Assembly (NCBI GenBank): GCA_003228095.2
Contig: QGNM01000005.1
Coordinates: 1 to 61,203 of the forward strand
From: Chloroflexota bacterium
Lineage (GTDB): Bacteria > Chloroflexota > Dehalococcoidia > Lucifugimonadales > UBA2962
Reading direction: 5' to 3'
DNA: 61,203 bases
Part shown: one piece after another, positions 54,264 through 61,203 of the stretch
Layout of the letters: each line of letters begins with the position of its first letter
How positions within the stretch are numbered: the stretch's first letter is position 1
Translations under genes and position numbers: made by a program
Notes under the pieces: generated by a model
The model's database searches: none
What the model saw: the letters and a program-made list of their open reading frames with translations, nothing else
What the model was told of the DNA's origin: nothing

Positions 54264-55670
54264 TTATATTGTTGGTCCTTGAAAAGCTTCAAAGCTTTTT
54301 TCTAATTCGAGAGCAACAGCAATGACCTTGTCTTCACACCAAGGTTTAGATATTATTTGAATCCCAACTGGTAAGCCTTCTTTTGATGTGCCTCCTCTCA
54401 TGACTAAAGCCGGCCATCCTGCCAGGTTATAAGCGTGACTATAGCTACCGTTCTCAGGAAATCCATCATAACCGTGTCCATGTAAAGGTGCTACAACTGG
54501 TGCAGCAGGACCAATCATGACGTCTGTGTTTGTGTGTTCCATGAATTGGAGTAACTGGCTTCGGTATTCTTCAAGTTCAATAAGTGTGTTTAAAAAGTCT
54601 GGTAAGTATGCTGGTTTTTCAGACATCATTTTTATCCTAGATAAAAGGTTCGGGTCCATTGTATTCGAGCCAGCGTTTTTCAAAATAGCCCTTGCTGTTT
54701 CCCCAGCATCTGCTCCCATTATTTGAGAGTGCAACGAAGCGGACATTTTAAGAGCTTCCGGTGCCTTTTGCTCGATAGACCTCACTTTTGCTTCTAGTAT
54801 TTTGGCAGCGTTTTTAACAGCATTTTGGATTTCTTCAATTGGTGATGAAAGCCCATTGTTCGTATGGAATGCTATATTGAGATTTGATAATTTAACTTTA
54901 GCAGGGTCATTTAAAGGAATAGGTATTACGGTAGGATCTATACCATCAGGTCCACTTAATATCGGGAGGGTTAAGGCGATGTCTTCAACAGAACGAGCCA
55001 TTGGCCCTACTTGAGTTACTAGACTAAATATACCCGAAAACGCAGGCCAGTGTCCGGTTCTGGGTATTCGTCCCGTAGTTGGTTTCATTCCGACTATACC
55101 GCAACAATGAGCGGGCCACCTTATACTTCCTCCAGCATCACTTCCAATTCCAAATGGTGAACCTCTAGCAGCAATTATCGATGCTTCGCCTCCACTACTG
55201 CCTCCTGGTATCCTTTCAACATCAAAAGGGTTATTAGTCCTGCCATATACTAAGTTTGAGCTCTCGAATCCCATGCTAATTTCAGGTAAGTTTGTTTTGC
55301 CTAATATAATTGCGCCCGCTTGTTTTAACCTTTTTACCGACGTGGCATCTGTATTTGGCACATAATCTTTTCTTCCTAGAGTACCTCCGGTGGAGATCAC
55401 CCCAGACACTTCAAAGGCATCTTTAATGGTAACTGGCACGCCATGTAATGGAGGTAAAGAGTCGGACTGTTTTGTTAATGAATCCGCTTTACGTGCGGAA
55501 TTTAACGCTGATTTTTCAGTCAGAACCACTACTGCATTTAATTTAGAATTAACCTTCTTAATTCTGGATATATGAGCTTTAACTACCTCTTCCGACGAGA
55601 CCATATTACTTCTTATTAATTCGGCAAGTTTAGAGGCGCTACATGTGGTTAAGTCATGCGTATCGTTCAT
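54264..55670 (-). CDS. Amidase-signature hydrolase
   Basis: 468 residues. The Ser-cisSer-Lys triad is in place: K83 in VPVTIKDAF, cis-Ser in GGSSGGEA (158-159) and nucleophile S182 in GSDAGGSIR. It hydrolyses amides to acid and ammonia. Not a clear GatA; GatB/C are absent nearby. Its start overlaps the upstream amidohydrolase stop by 17 nt, so translational coupling is likely. Confidence 0.9.
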   Translation of the reverse strand: MNDTHDLTTCSASKLAELIRSNMVSSEEVVKAHISRIKKVNSKLNAVVVLTEKSALNSARKADSLTKQSDSLPPLHGVPVTIKDAFEVSGVISTGGTLGRKDYVPNTDATSVKRLKQAGAIILGKTNLPEISMGFESSNLVYGRTNNPFDVERIPGGSSGGEASIIAARGSPFGIGSDAGGSIRWPAHCCGIVGMKPTTGRIPRTGHWPAFSGIFSLVTQVGPMARSVEDIALTLPILSGPDGIDPTVIPIPLNDPAKVKLSNLNIAFHTNNGLSSPIEEIQNAVKNAAKILEAKVRSIEQKAPEALKMSASLHSQIMGADAGETARAILKNAGSNTMDPNLLSRIKMMSEKPAYLPDFLNTLIELEEYRSQLLQFMEHTNTDVMIGPAAPVVAPLHGHGYDGFPENGSYSHAYNLAGWPALVMRGGTSKEGLPVGIQIISKPWCEDKVIAVALELEKSFEAFQGPTI

Positions 55671-57267
55671 ATTTCAAGTCGCCATCCACGTATGTTTGTT
55701 GCACTGTTATATTTAAAATGGAATCAGGGTTAACTGTTGTTGGATTGTGGCTAAGTACTACCATGTCTGCCCGTTTACCAACTTCGATCGACCCAACTTC
55801 ATGGTCTCTGTTAATTGCATATGCAGACCCATTGGTATATTGCCTTAAGGTTTCTTCAGGAGAAATTGCTTGTTCTGGAGCAATAATGTTTCCTGCAGCA
55901 GTTTTACGGGTAGCTAAAACAGATATTCCAATCATAGGGTTGAGAGGGGCACAAGGAAAGTCTGAACCCGCAGCAATCTTAGCTCCGGAGTCTACCATTA
56001 CTCGGTATGGGTCAGCTGGAAGGTCGATACCAAATTCATCAACAACTCCTTGAAACATGTCTCCGATAGAGTGTAGGAATGGAGGTTGCATCGAAAGGAC
56101 GATTGGCATATTAGCAGCACGCTTTATTTGATCTTCTCTAGGGAAGGACATGTGTTCTACCCTCAATCTCAGCTTATCTGCTCCGGGCACTTCGTTAATT
56201 GCTCTTTCGAATGAATTCAGGGTTTGGTCAATTGCTCTGTCTCCAATGCTGTGTATTGCTACTTGAATCCCCTTGCTTGTAGCTGATAGAACCAAGTCAT
56301 CCACCTCATCTTGGGTGTAATATGTTTCTCCCGCGGGGGTTAGGTGCCCATCAGCATCACAATGGTTCATTCCATACATTGGATAAACTGGATCCATGAA
56401 GAGCTTCATGGCGCCGCCTCTTAATCTGTCAGAAACATTGTCTTGATCAAATACCCCTTTTGATGCTTGTTCAGGGATTTGGAAGAACCCATCTCCACCT
56501 CGAAGTTGCTGTACAGCAATGGGAAGTTTACCTTTTGAATCAGCTATTCTGTAAACTTCTGCACTGTCATTCATTGTTAGTGCGTCGCCAATGCTGGTTA
56601 TTCCATAGGCAAGGTGTCGCATAGCATTTTGGTGCACTAAATCAGCGATCCCGTCGTCTCCATACTCCTCCATATGAGCTTGCATGGACATCTTATGTAC
56701 GGGATCCATGGCTCTTTCCCATAAAAACCCATTAAGTTTCCCGTCTTCACCTTTTTGGATCCAGCCTTTATGAGGATCTGGCGTTTCAGAATCTATTCCA
56801 GCAAGTTTCAATGCGGATGAATTCGTATAGCAAGCATGGTAAGAAAAGTCCATTACGCATACTGGATTGTTAGGAGCCACTTCGTCTAGTTCACCCATAG
56901 TGATAATGGACTCGCCTGTAATCATCGCATTATATCCAATGCCCCAAATCCATTGACCATTGGGTCTGCTTGATGCGGTCACTGCTATTGCATCCAATAC
57001 AGATTGTTTGCCTAAGGGTGGCATCCGGCAGTCAATTGAAACTGGCTCGAAAGTGGTCATTGAGAAATGATTATGTGGATCTATAAAACCAGGTGTAATT
57101 GTGCGACCATTTAAATGGATTACTTTGGAAGATTCTGTAATAAGATTTCGTATTTCTGCGTTTGAACCAACTGCCATAAATTTACCATTTTTAATAGCTA
57201 AAGCTTCCGCTCTTGGCTTTTTATCATCCATTGTTAGGATTTGTCCTTCTAGCATTATCAGATCCAT
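55654..57267 (-). CDS. YtcJ-like amidohydrolase
   Basis: 537 residues, metal-dependent amidohydrolase. Metal motif HNH in FIDPHNHFSM, HSIGDRAID, RVEHMSFP, and the late Asp in AAGSDFPCAPL, with the tail KRADMVVLSHNP. ATG start with an aggag site. Paired with the amidase, suggesting stepwise breakdown of an amide or N-substituted compound. Confidence 0.9.
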   Translation of the reverse strand: MDLIMLEGQILTMDDKKPRAEALAIKNGKFMAVGSNAEIRNLITESSKVIHLNGRTITPGFIDPHNHFSMTTFEPVSIDCRMPPLGKQSVLDAIAVTASSRPNGQWIWGIGYNAMITGESIITMGELDEVAPNNPVCVMDFSYHACYTNSSALKLAGIDSETPDPHKGWIQKGEDGKLNGFLWERAMDPVHKMSMQAHMEEYGDDGIADLVHQNAMRHLAYGITSIGDALTMNDSAEVYRIADSKGKLPIAVQQLRGGDGFFQIPEQASKGVFDQDNVSDRLRGGAMKLFMDPVYPMYGMNHCDADGHLTPAGETYYTQDEVDDLVLSATSKGIQVAIHSIGDRAIDQTLNSFERAINEVPGADKLRLRVEHMSFPREDQIKRAANMPIVLSMQPPFLHSIGDMFQGVVDEFGIDLPADPYRVMVDSGAKIAAGSDFPCAPLNPMIGISVLATRKTAAGNIIAPEQAISPEETLRQYTNGSAYAINRDHEVGSIEVGKRADMVVLSHNPTTVNPDSILNITVQQTYVDGDLKYERYA

Positions 57268-57626
57268 ACAAACTCTCCTAAATTTTAAAGTAATTCTCTT
57301 AAATCTTTTAATGTAAAACGTCTATATAACGCAACATAATTTTAGATGAGTTTATTTCCGAGGTGTCGTTCAGTCAAGCAGTATATGGCAGGCTTGGTAT
57401 GTACAGGGCCTCCTATTATAGAAATTGAGGCCATTTGATTGCCCCTCACTCCTTTCTCCACAGAGTGATGTATTATCAAGATGACCTAAAAGCTTGTAAT
57501 ATCTGAAACTGAACCTCTGTTTCAGTTCAATTGGCTAACTTGATTGTCTAATATTAATAATATAGAAACAGGTGACAAAGTACTGCCTACATTACGATTT
57601 ATGTAACTTGCTAAGGTGAAATTTAA
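57268..57626. other. Intergenic region with small inverted repeats
   Basis: About 360 bp without a convincing gene. It holds a ggcctc/gaggcc repeat (57407-57432) and a ctgaaac/gtttcag hairpin (57503-57525). Divergent promoters probably lie here. It marks the border to the less dense right end. Confidence 0.5.
57503..57525. repeat. ctgaaac/gtttcag hairpin
   Basis: 7-bp stem, 9-nt loop. Shares ctgaaactga with the hairpin after tRNA-Trp at 53441. Confidence 0.35.
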
Positions 57627-58322
57627 GTGATTGATGGATTCAACTTTACCGTTGATGTGATACGAACAAACCGCGTGAGATCTGTATCCATATATCTTGA
57701 GGGCGAGATTGTAAAGATGCGTGTTCCGAAGTCACTTTCTGAGAAACGTATACGTGAATTCATTACTAAGCGTACTCCTTGGATTAAAACTAAGCTCAAA
57801 GAAGTGTCAGAGAGACCACTTGTTAAATCTAAAGAGTATGTCAGTGGTGAGATGTTAAGTTACTTAGGAAGAACGTATCGTTTAAAGGTAACTCATGGAA
57901 ATGAAACTTCTATTAAATTAAAGGGGCGCTTCTTTTCTGCAACCGTACTAAAAGCCGATAAAACAGCTCAGGAGACAATCAGATCAATGTTGATCTCATG
58001 GTATCGGCAACATGCAGAAATAGGATTAAGTAAGAAGACAGAATATCTGGCGGAGATTATTGGTGTTCAACCAAACTCAATAACAGTGAAGGATTACAAA
58101 TCTCGATGGGGCTCATGCTCCAATAGAGGAGATATTACTTACAACTGGAAAGTGATTCTTGCGCCTCAACCCATCATCGATTATGTGGTGGTTCACGAGC
58201 TATGTCATATGTTGGAGCCCAACCACTCCAGCCGATATTGGAAGCATGTTGAGAGGTACGCTTCTGATTGGAGAGATTGTCGAAATTGGTTAAAGACAAA
58301 TTCCCATAGTATGTGCATCTAA
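57627..58322 (+). CDS. YgjP-like metallopeptidase (DUF45, SprT-type fold)
   Basis: 231 residues. Zinc motif HELCH (H190, E191, H194) followed by EPNHSSRYW with a likely third ligand H200. Before it YKSRWGSCSNRGDITYNWKV is the family signature. The N-terminal third is a beta-rich DUF45 part. Such proteins often sit near restriction-modification loci, but none is seen here. GTG start with an aaggtg site 8 nt away. Confidence 0.9.
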   Translation: MIDGFNFTVDVIRTNRVRSVSIYLEGEIVKMRVPKSLSEKRIREFITKRTPWIKTKLKEVSERPLVKSKEYVSGEMLSYLGRTYRLKVTHGNETSIKLKGRFFSATVLKADKTAQETIRSMLISWYRQHAEIGLSKKTEYLAEIIGVQPNSITVKDYKSRWGSCSNRGDITYNWKVILAPQPIIDYVVVHELCHMLEPNHSSRYWKHVERYASDWRDCRNWLKTNSHSMCI

Positions 58323-58503
58323 ATGAGCTAGGCAATAATCCAATTTCTCAAGGAGGAAAAGAAAGAATAATAGTTGGGTTTATTAATATTATTGATAAAC
58401 AATTAAATAGTTGAAGAAGTATTATTAGAGAAACAAGAGAGCGGTATTAAAAAATCCTAATCTAGGAAATAATTGCAAAAGCCAAGCTTAGAAAACGAGT
58501 CTT

Positions 58504-58902
58504 TTATTGAGTCAACGGCCAATCTTTAAACTCTTCTTTACCGCCACGAATGCTCCAGTCTGAGTCGATTGTTAATTGACTTGTTATTCCGCCACGAACA
58601 TTAAACTTCATAATTATGCGGATACGTTTTGGCGAGTAAATATTCATTAAATCATCATAGACAGTATTGATGATTCGTTCATACGAAATGTGTGTATTTC
58701 TAAATTGGTAAAAATATTGTTTTAGTGACTTTAATTCCACAACGTTTTTATTGGGATAAAATAATATATCAGCTGTTGCAAAGTCTGGTTGTTCCGATGC
58801 GCCGATAAACGTTATTTCATGCGCATGAAGTTTAACTTCATATGCATCATCTGTTGGGTTTTTGATGCTTTTTAATATGCTAGAGTCACTCCATGTATCC
58901 AA
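58504..58902 (-). CDS. QueF-fold (T-fold) protein lacking the catalytic Cys and His
   Basis: 132 residues matching single-domain QueF, the preQ0 nitrile reductase. Seen: QPDFATADILFYP (38-50), VELKSLKQYFYQFRN (55-69), Y74-E75 in the FHE position, and KFNVRGGI (99-106). In active QueF a Cys sits in TSLCP before the GQPDF block; here the stretch is TFIGASE with no Cys, one residue shorter. The family His next to the substrate Glu is Tyr74, while Glu75 and the QPD Asp remain. So binding of a pteridine-like or deazaguanine base may persist but not the known reduction. TTG start with a gaggtg site. Confidence 0.8.
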   Translation of the reverse strand: MDTWSDSSILKSIKNPTDDAYEVKLHAHEITFIGASEQPDFATADILFYPNKNVVELKSLKQYFYQFRNTHISYERIINTVYDDLMNIYSPKRIRIIMKFNVRGGITSQLTIDSDWSIRGGKEEFKDWPLTQ

Positions 58903-58925
58903 TAGTTCACCTCTTTAATTAAACT

Positions 58926-58954
58926 GAATTATAAATAGCTTAACTTTATAATTC
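58926..58954. promoter_or_regulatory. 10-bp perfect hairpin just upstream of the QueF-fold gene
   Basis: gaattataaa and its complement around a 9-nt loop, about 15 nt above the ribosome site on the minus strand. Operator or leader hairpin; no preQ1-riboswitch pattern was found. Confidence 0.4.
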
Positions 58955-59052
58955 TATCGTATCCTTTTTTGTGGGTTTTGGAGACTTTTAATAGAGCAGA
59001 TTCTTGAATAATTGGGCTATTGTTTCTTCTCCAATTCTGTATAATTAATCTT

Positions 59053-59078
59053 GGATGGTATGCGGCTGCATATCATCC
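59053..59078. repeat. 11-bp near-perfect hairpin
   Basis: ggatggtatgc and gcatatcatcc around ggct, one G-T pair. Lies between two minus-strand genes. Confidence 0.4.
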
Positions 59079-59114
59079 ACTTATTTAGACGGTTTACCAG
59101 CTTCTTGAGGCTCT

Positions 59115-59140
59115 TTTGGAGAACATAGTTGTTCTCCAAA
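59115..59140 (-). terminator. 10-bp perfect hairpin after the two-gene cassette
   Basis: tttggagaac, a 6-nt loop, gttctccaaa, 43 nt past the stop of the minus-strand cassette. The place fits a terminator, though no clear T-run follows. Confidence 0.4.
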
Positions 59141-59182
59141 TAATCATTAAGATGCGGGCGTGAGTCAACATTAGTTCCATCA

Positions 59183-59587
59183 TCAATAGTGAGGTGGTGG
59201 GTCAAAATCCTTCGCTATCATTTGTTGAACCTTCTGTTCTTCGTCTATGTAGCTATCACTATTAATTTGTAGTTTTTCATCGTGTTTTTCTGACACAGTA
59301 TCTTCTAGTAAATCCGTAAGGTTATCTCCAAGTTCTTCTTCCCAAAGCTGGATTAGAATTGCTTTTTTGATGAGGTTAAATGTTTCCAGTCGGTTCTCAG
59401 GATTAAGTTGTTTATTGACTCCCATAATTTTATTGTCGATATACGCTTTATTTATATCTATTTTCGCAAACGCCTTAGTTATTTCTTCTTCGTTAGTTAA
59501 TTTAAGAACGTTTTTGACAAAATAATGAGCTACACTGAATCGTTCACCTTTTGCAATCATCTGCTGAAACTTCTGTTCTTCGTCCAT
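59183..59587 (-). CDS. Unknown protein with N- and C-terminal copies of one motif
   Basis: 134 residues, acidic and helical. It opens MDEEQKFQQMIAK and near its end has IDEEQKVQQMIAK followed only by DFDPPPHY and stop. The first copy continues GERFSVAHYF; the second ends in HY too, so the end looks like the start of a second, truncated gene copy. No known domain. ATG start; the partner gene is 2 nt upstream. Real as a frame; function unknown. Confidence 0.65.
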   Translation of the reverse strand: MDEEQKFQQMIAKGERFSVAHYFVKNVLKLTNEEEITKAFAKIDINKAYIDNKIMGVNKQLNPENRLETFNLIKKAILIQLWEEELGDNLTDLLEDTVSEKHDEKLQINSDSYIDEEQKVQQMIAKDFDPPPHY

Positions 59588-59589
59588 GT

Positions 59590-60147
59590 TTATTCCTCAC
59601 GTCTTAATAAGTCAGATATGTTCAATTGCCTATGTGGTTGAATTCGTTCACTAACTAATCTGAGTAAATCCCATTCATCTTCTTTAATGATATTTGAGAT
59701 CATTGTCCAAACACCTTTCTTAGAATTATCAATGAATCCTTTAAGCTTAAGTGATTTAAGTTGGTCATCAACGTAGCTTTCTAAGTTTTCCTCGAACCAT
59801 ACTGGATATATGCTCATCCATGTGGTTCCATTGGGGTATGGCCGTTTCATACGTTCTCTAACTGTAGTAATTATTTCAGTCCTAGTTTTATCTTTAGTAG
59901 TTTCATAATATCTAGCTTCATATTCCCAACATCTAAGTATTGCTGCATCCATAATTACAGGTGCAGGGCCAATCTGTTCTTTATAGATCTCTCTTGTTTT
60001 ATTAGACTTCGGTTTTGCAGCCTTTATTCCTAAAAGGTTAACTATAGCGTCCTGGTAGGTTTCACTCCCAGAAATCTTCATATGCTTGTCTAATGCTGCC
60101 TTAGTTTTTGTATCTAATTGAATTGGTATTTGTTTCTTTTCAACCAT
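59590..60147 (-). CDS. Putative DNA-binding protein: ribbon-helix-helix plus winged helix
   Basis: 185 residues. The N-terminus QIPIQLDTKTKAALDKHMK, then SGSETYQDAIVNLL, looks like a ribbon-helix-helix/CopG segment. The C-terminal half (ENLESYVDDQLKSLKLKGFI, then KKGVWTM) resembles an Mrr-N-like winged helix. Both point to DNA binding. ATG start; the following gene is 2 nt away, so an operon. Assignments are pattern-level only. Confidence 0.65.
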   Translation of the reverse strand: MVEKKQIPIQLDTKTKAALDKHMKISGSETYQDAIVNLLGIKAAKPKSNKTREIYKEQIGPAPVIMDAAILRCWEYEARYYETTKDKTRTEIITTVRERMKRPYPNGTTWMSIYPVWFEENLESYVDDQLKSLKLKGFIDNSKKGVWTMISNIIKEDEWDLLRLVSERIQPHRQLNISDLLRREE

Positions 60148-60474
60148 TTACCTTTACCCACTTAACTTACTGAATAGTAATAATGTTTTCATATTCAAAT
60201 ATTACCATTCCAGTATACATTTGAGGTAATTTGATGGTCTGTTTAATATGTCCTGGCAAACCCTATGCGTGCAATCCGGCGAAGAAAAACAAGCGTGACT
60301 TGAATAGAACTAAATTGTTACATAATTAGAAAATTAAGTTTAAATAATGTCTAGTCTGTTTGTGTATATGGGGATAAATGAAACAGTTATAAAAGATACT
60401 TCTAAAAAAATAAAATCCTGGTAATTTCAAAACTATTTCTTTAATAATTGGAGTTTAGTTTCAGCCCACAACTC
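60148..60474. other. Intergenic region with one possible 31-residue frame
   Basis: About 330 bp, AT-rich. It contains the small frame at 60234-60329 listed separately and the promoter region of the minus-strand cassette. Nothing else recognised. Confidence 0.5.
60234..60329 (+). CDS. Possible 31-residue Cys-containing peptide
   Basis: ATG 60234 with a gagg site 8 nt upstream encodes MVCLICPGKPYAC, then a basic stretch NPAKKNKRDLNRTKLLHN, ending at TAG 60327. CxxC plus another Cys could bind a metal. Too short to judge from sequence alone; could be chance. Confidence 0.25.
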   Translation: MVCLICPGKPYACNPAKKNKRDLNRTKLLHN

Positions 60475-60939
60475 CTAATGATTTCTAGGGTCATCCCCAT
60501 ATTTGTTTGGACCTTTATCGCCTTGCTGAGCAAGATAATAAATTAGTAAAAAGATCACTAGAAACGTTAAAACAGATGTTATACCTATTGCTGTGTCGTA
60601 AAGTGACCAGCCGTCTAAATTAGCACGATCAGTCAAGCCAATAAGAATTATTATTACTGTTGCTACTATGGGTACAAGCCACAACAATTGCCAGCATCCA
60701 GTTTTATTAATGTCATGAAGTCTTCTTGATCCAATAGAAATCGATGGGATAAGGGTTGCAGCCCAAAAAATTACGAATAATACGCTGGTTAATCCAGAAA
60801 TTTGATCAATAACACCAGTTATTATCAACCCAGTAACCCAAAAAGCAGCCCACCACCAAAATTCAGCACGGGTAGCTCTACCTTTAAAGACTAAATATTT
60901 ATTGAATCCCCTCTTTATTGCTTCTGGGAAATTAACCAT
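60475..60939 (-). CDS. DUF805 membrane protein
   Basis: 154 residues from ATG 60939, which gives the usual DUF805 start; an in-frame ATG at 60948 is also possible. N-terminal FPEAIKRGFNKYLVFKGRATRAEFWWW is the family signature, then SIGSRRLHDINKTGCWQLL with the conserved RRLHD. Four membrane segments. Function unknown. A 14-bp palindrome overlaps the upstream ATG. Confidence 0.9.
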   Translation of the reverse strand: MVNFPEAIKRGFNKYLVFKGRATRAEFWWWAAFWVTGLIITGVIDQISGLTSVLFVIFWAATLIPSISIGSRRLHDINKTGCWQLLWLVPIVATVIIILIGLTDRANLDGWSLYDTAIGITSVLTFLVIFLLIYYLAQQGDKGPNKYGDDPRNH

Positions 60940-60941
60940 TG

Positions 60942-60955
60942 CTAGCATATGCTAG
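60942..60955. promoter_or_regulatory. 14-bp perfect palindrome at the DUF805 start
   Basis: ctagcatatgctag, three nt above the preferred start. A possible operator; symmetry is the only evidence. Confidence 0.3.
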
Positions 60956-61203
60956 AGTATAAGTTATTTTCCAATAATTATGCTAATCCAGTAGTTGTAG
61001 CAAAGTGGGTAGGGCATAGTGATATAGCTCAATAATACGAAGCCTATTACAGAAACAAGAGATATTCTGCTGCACTTACTGTCTGGAATAGCTTCCTAAT
61101 TCAAGCTGGAAAAAGTTTTAACCATTAGTTTTAACCAAGCTAGGTTTTACCTTTGTTAAGGATTTAGCTACAATATTTAGTCTATTAGCACTTAATGCTA
61201 GAT

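Larger units (their letters stand above)
58903..59182. other. Structured intergenic region with three hairpins
   Basis: Three strong hairpins in 215 bp: 58926-58954, 59053-59078 and 59115-59140. No frame I would call a gene. It separates the two-gene cassette from the QueF-fold gene on the minus strand. Confidence 0.55.

Noticed and set aside
58903-59060. preQ1 riboswitch ahead of the QueF-fold gene
   Set aside because: A cccacaaaaaagg stretch is faintly similar, but the required stem and loop order is missing.
59017-59205. 62-residue minus-strand frame with a Leu/Lys-rich middle
   Set aside because: It overlaps the end of the better-supported gene at 59183-59587 and crosses two strong hairpins; no ribosome site or domain.
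61010-61060. tRNA-like tagctca stretch
   Set aside because: No matching acceptor, anticodon or T arms.
61181-61203. tagca/tgcta hairpin at the window end
   Set aside because: Only 5 bp and cut by the edge; cannot be judged.
1-61203. CRISPR arrays, insertion sequences, rRNA
   Set aside because: No regularly spaced repeats, transposase or rRNA segments were seen on either strand.

Overview
The window reads as a gene-dense, low-GC chromosome segment from a free-living heterotrophic bacterium. The best guess is a marine Chloroflexota of the SAR202/Dehalococcoidia type. The hints are a class-I T-box on trpS plus trp genes, an F420 ligase (CofE), two near-twin D-aminoacylase-type amidohydrolases, many short-chain dehydrogenase, amidase and amidohydrolase genes, tRNAs with encoded CCA, and frequent TTG starts. 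No taxonomic marker was tested, so this is inference.

Layout. 0-10 kb: tail of tRNA-Ile(GAT), a small unknown protein, a 42-residue TatA-like protein, two MFS transporters, a lipoprotein, a D-aminoacylase-type amidohydrolase, a sugar-nucleotide epimerase, a sucrase/ferredoxin-like protein, a zinc alcohol dehydrogenase, a TPR protein and an SDR. 10-18 kb (minus strand): CocE-type hydrolase, type II glutamine synthetase, then a tight HEAT-repeat / PLP-lyase / AcoX-type kinase / gamma-glutamyltransferase cluster. 18-26 kb: endonuclease III, argC, tRNA-Glu, KDPG aldolase plus KDG kinase, two lipoproteins (one a probable metallopeptidase), thiG-thiE-thiS and a Nudix hydrolase. 26-35 kb: leuS, an FAD oxidoreductase, leuB, an EVE protein, cofE, a CitE-like lyase, folB and a tautomerase.

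34.8-42 kb: promoter and T-box leader, then trpS-trpE-trpG-trpD-trpC-trpF without trpBA. VOC, HIT and YqeK-like HD proteins follow. The T-box carries a UGG specifier and a TGGC bulge that match the tRNA-Trp (CCA anticodon, G73) encoded at 53.35 kb. 42-50.6 kb: LysE exporter, second amidohydrolase, rsmI, metG, polyprenyl synthase, a CaCA antiporter and pyruvate kinase. 50.7-57.3 kb: a coiled-coil zinc-ribbon protein, a serine-recombinase homologue lacking the catalytic serine, rnpB, tRNA-Trp, an SDR, an amidase and a YtcJ-like amidohydrolase.

57.3-61.2 kb is less dense and looks accessory. It has a YgjP-like metallopeptidase, a QueF-fold protein that has lost the catalytic Cys and His of preQ0 reductase, a two-gene cassette of unknown function (ribbon-helix-helix/winged-helix protein plus a protein with a duplicated motif), several perfect hairpins and a DUF805 membrane protein. 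This end and the recombinase/rnpB junction are the most promising places for something undescribed. No CRISPR array, IS element or prophage was seen.
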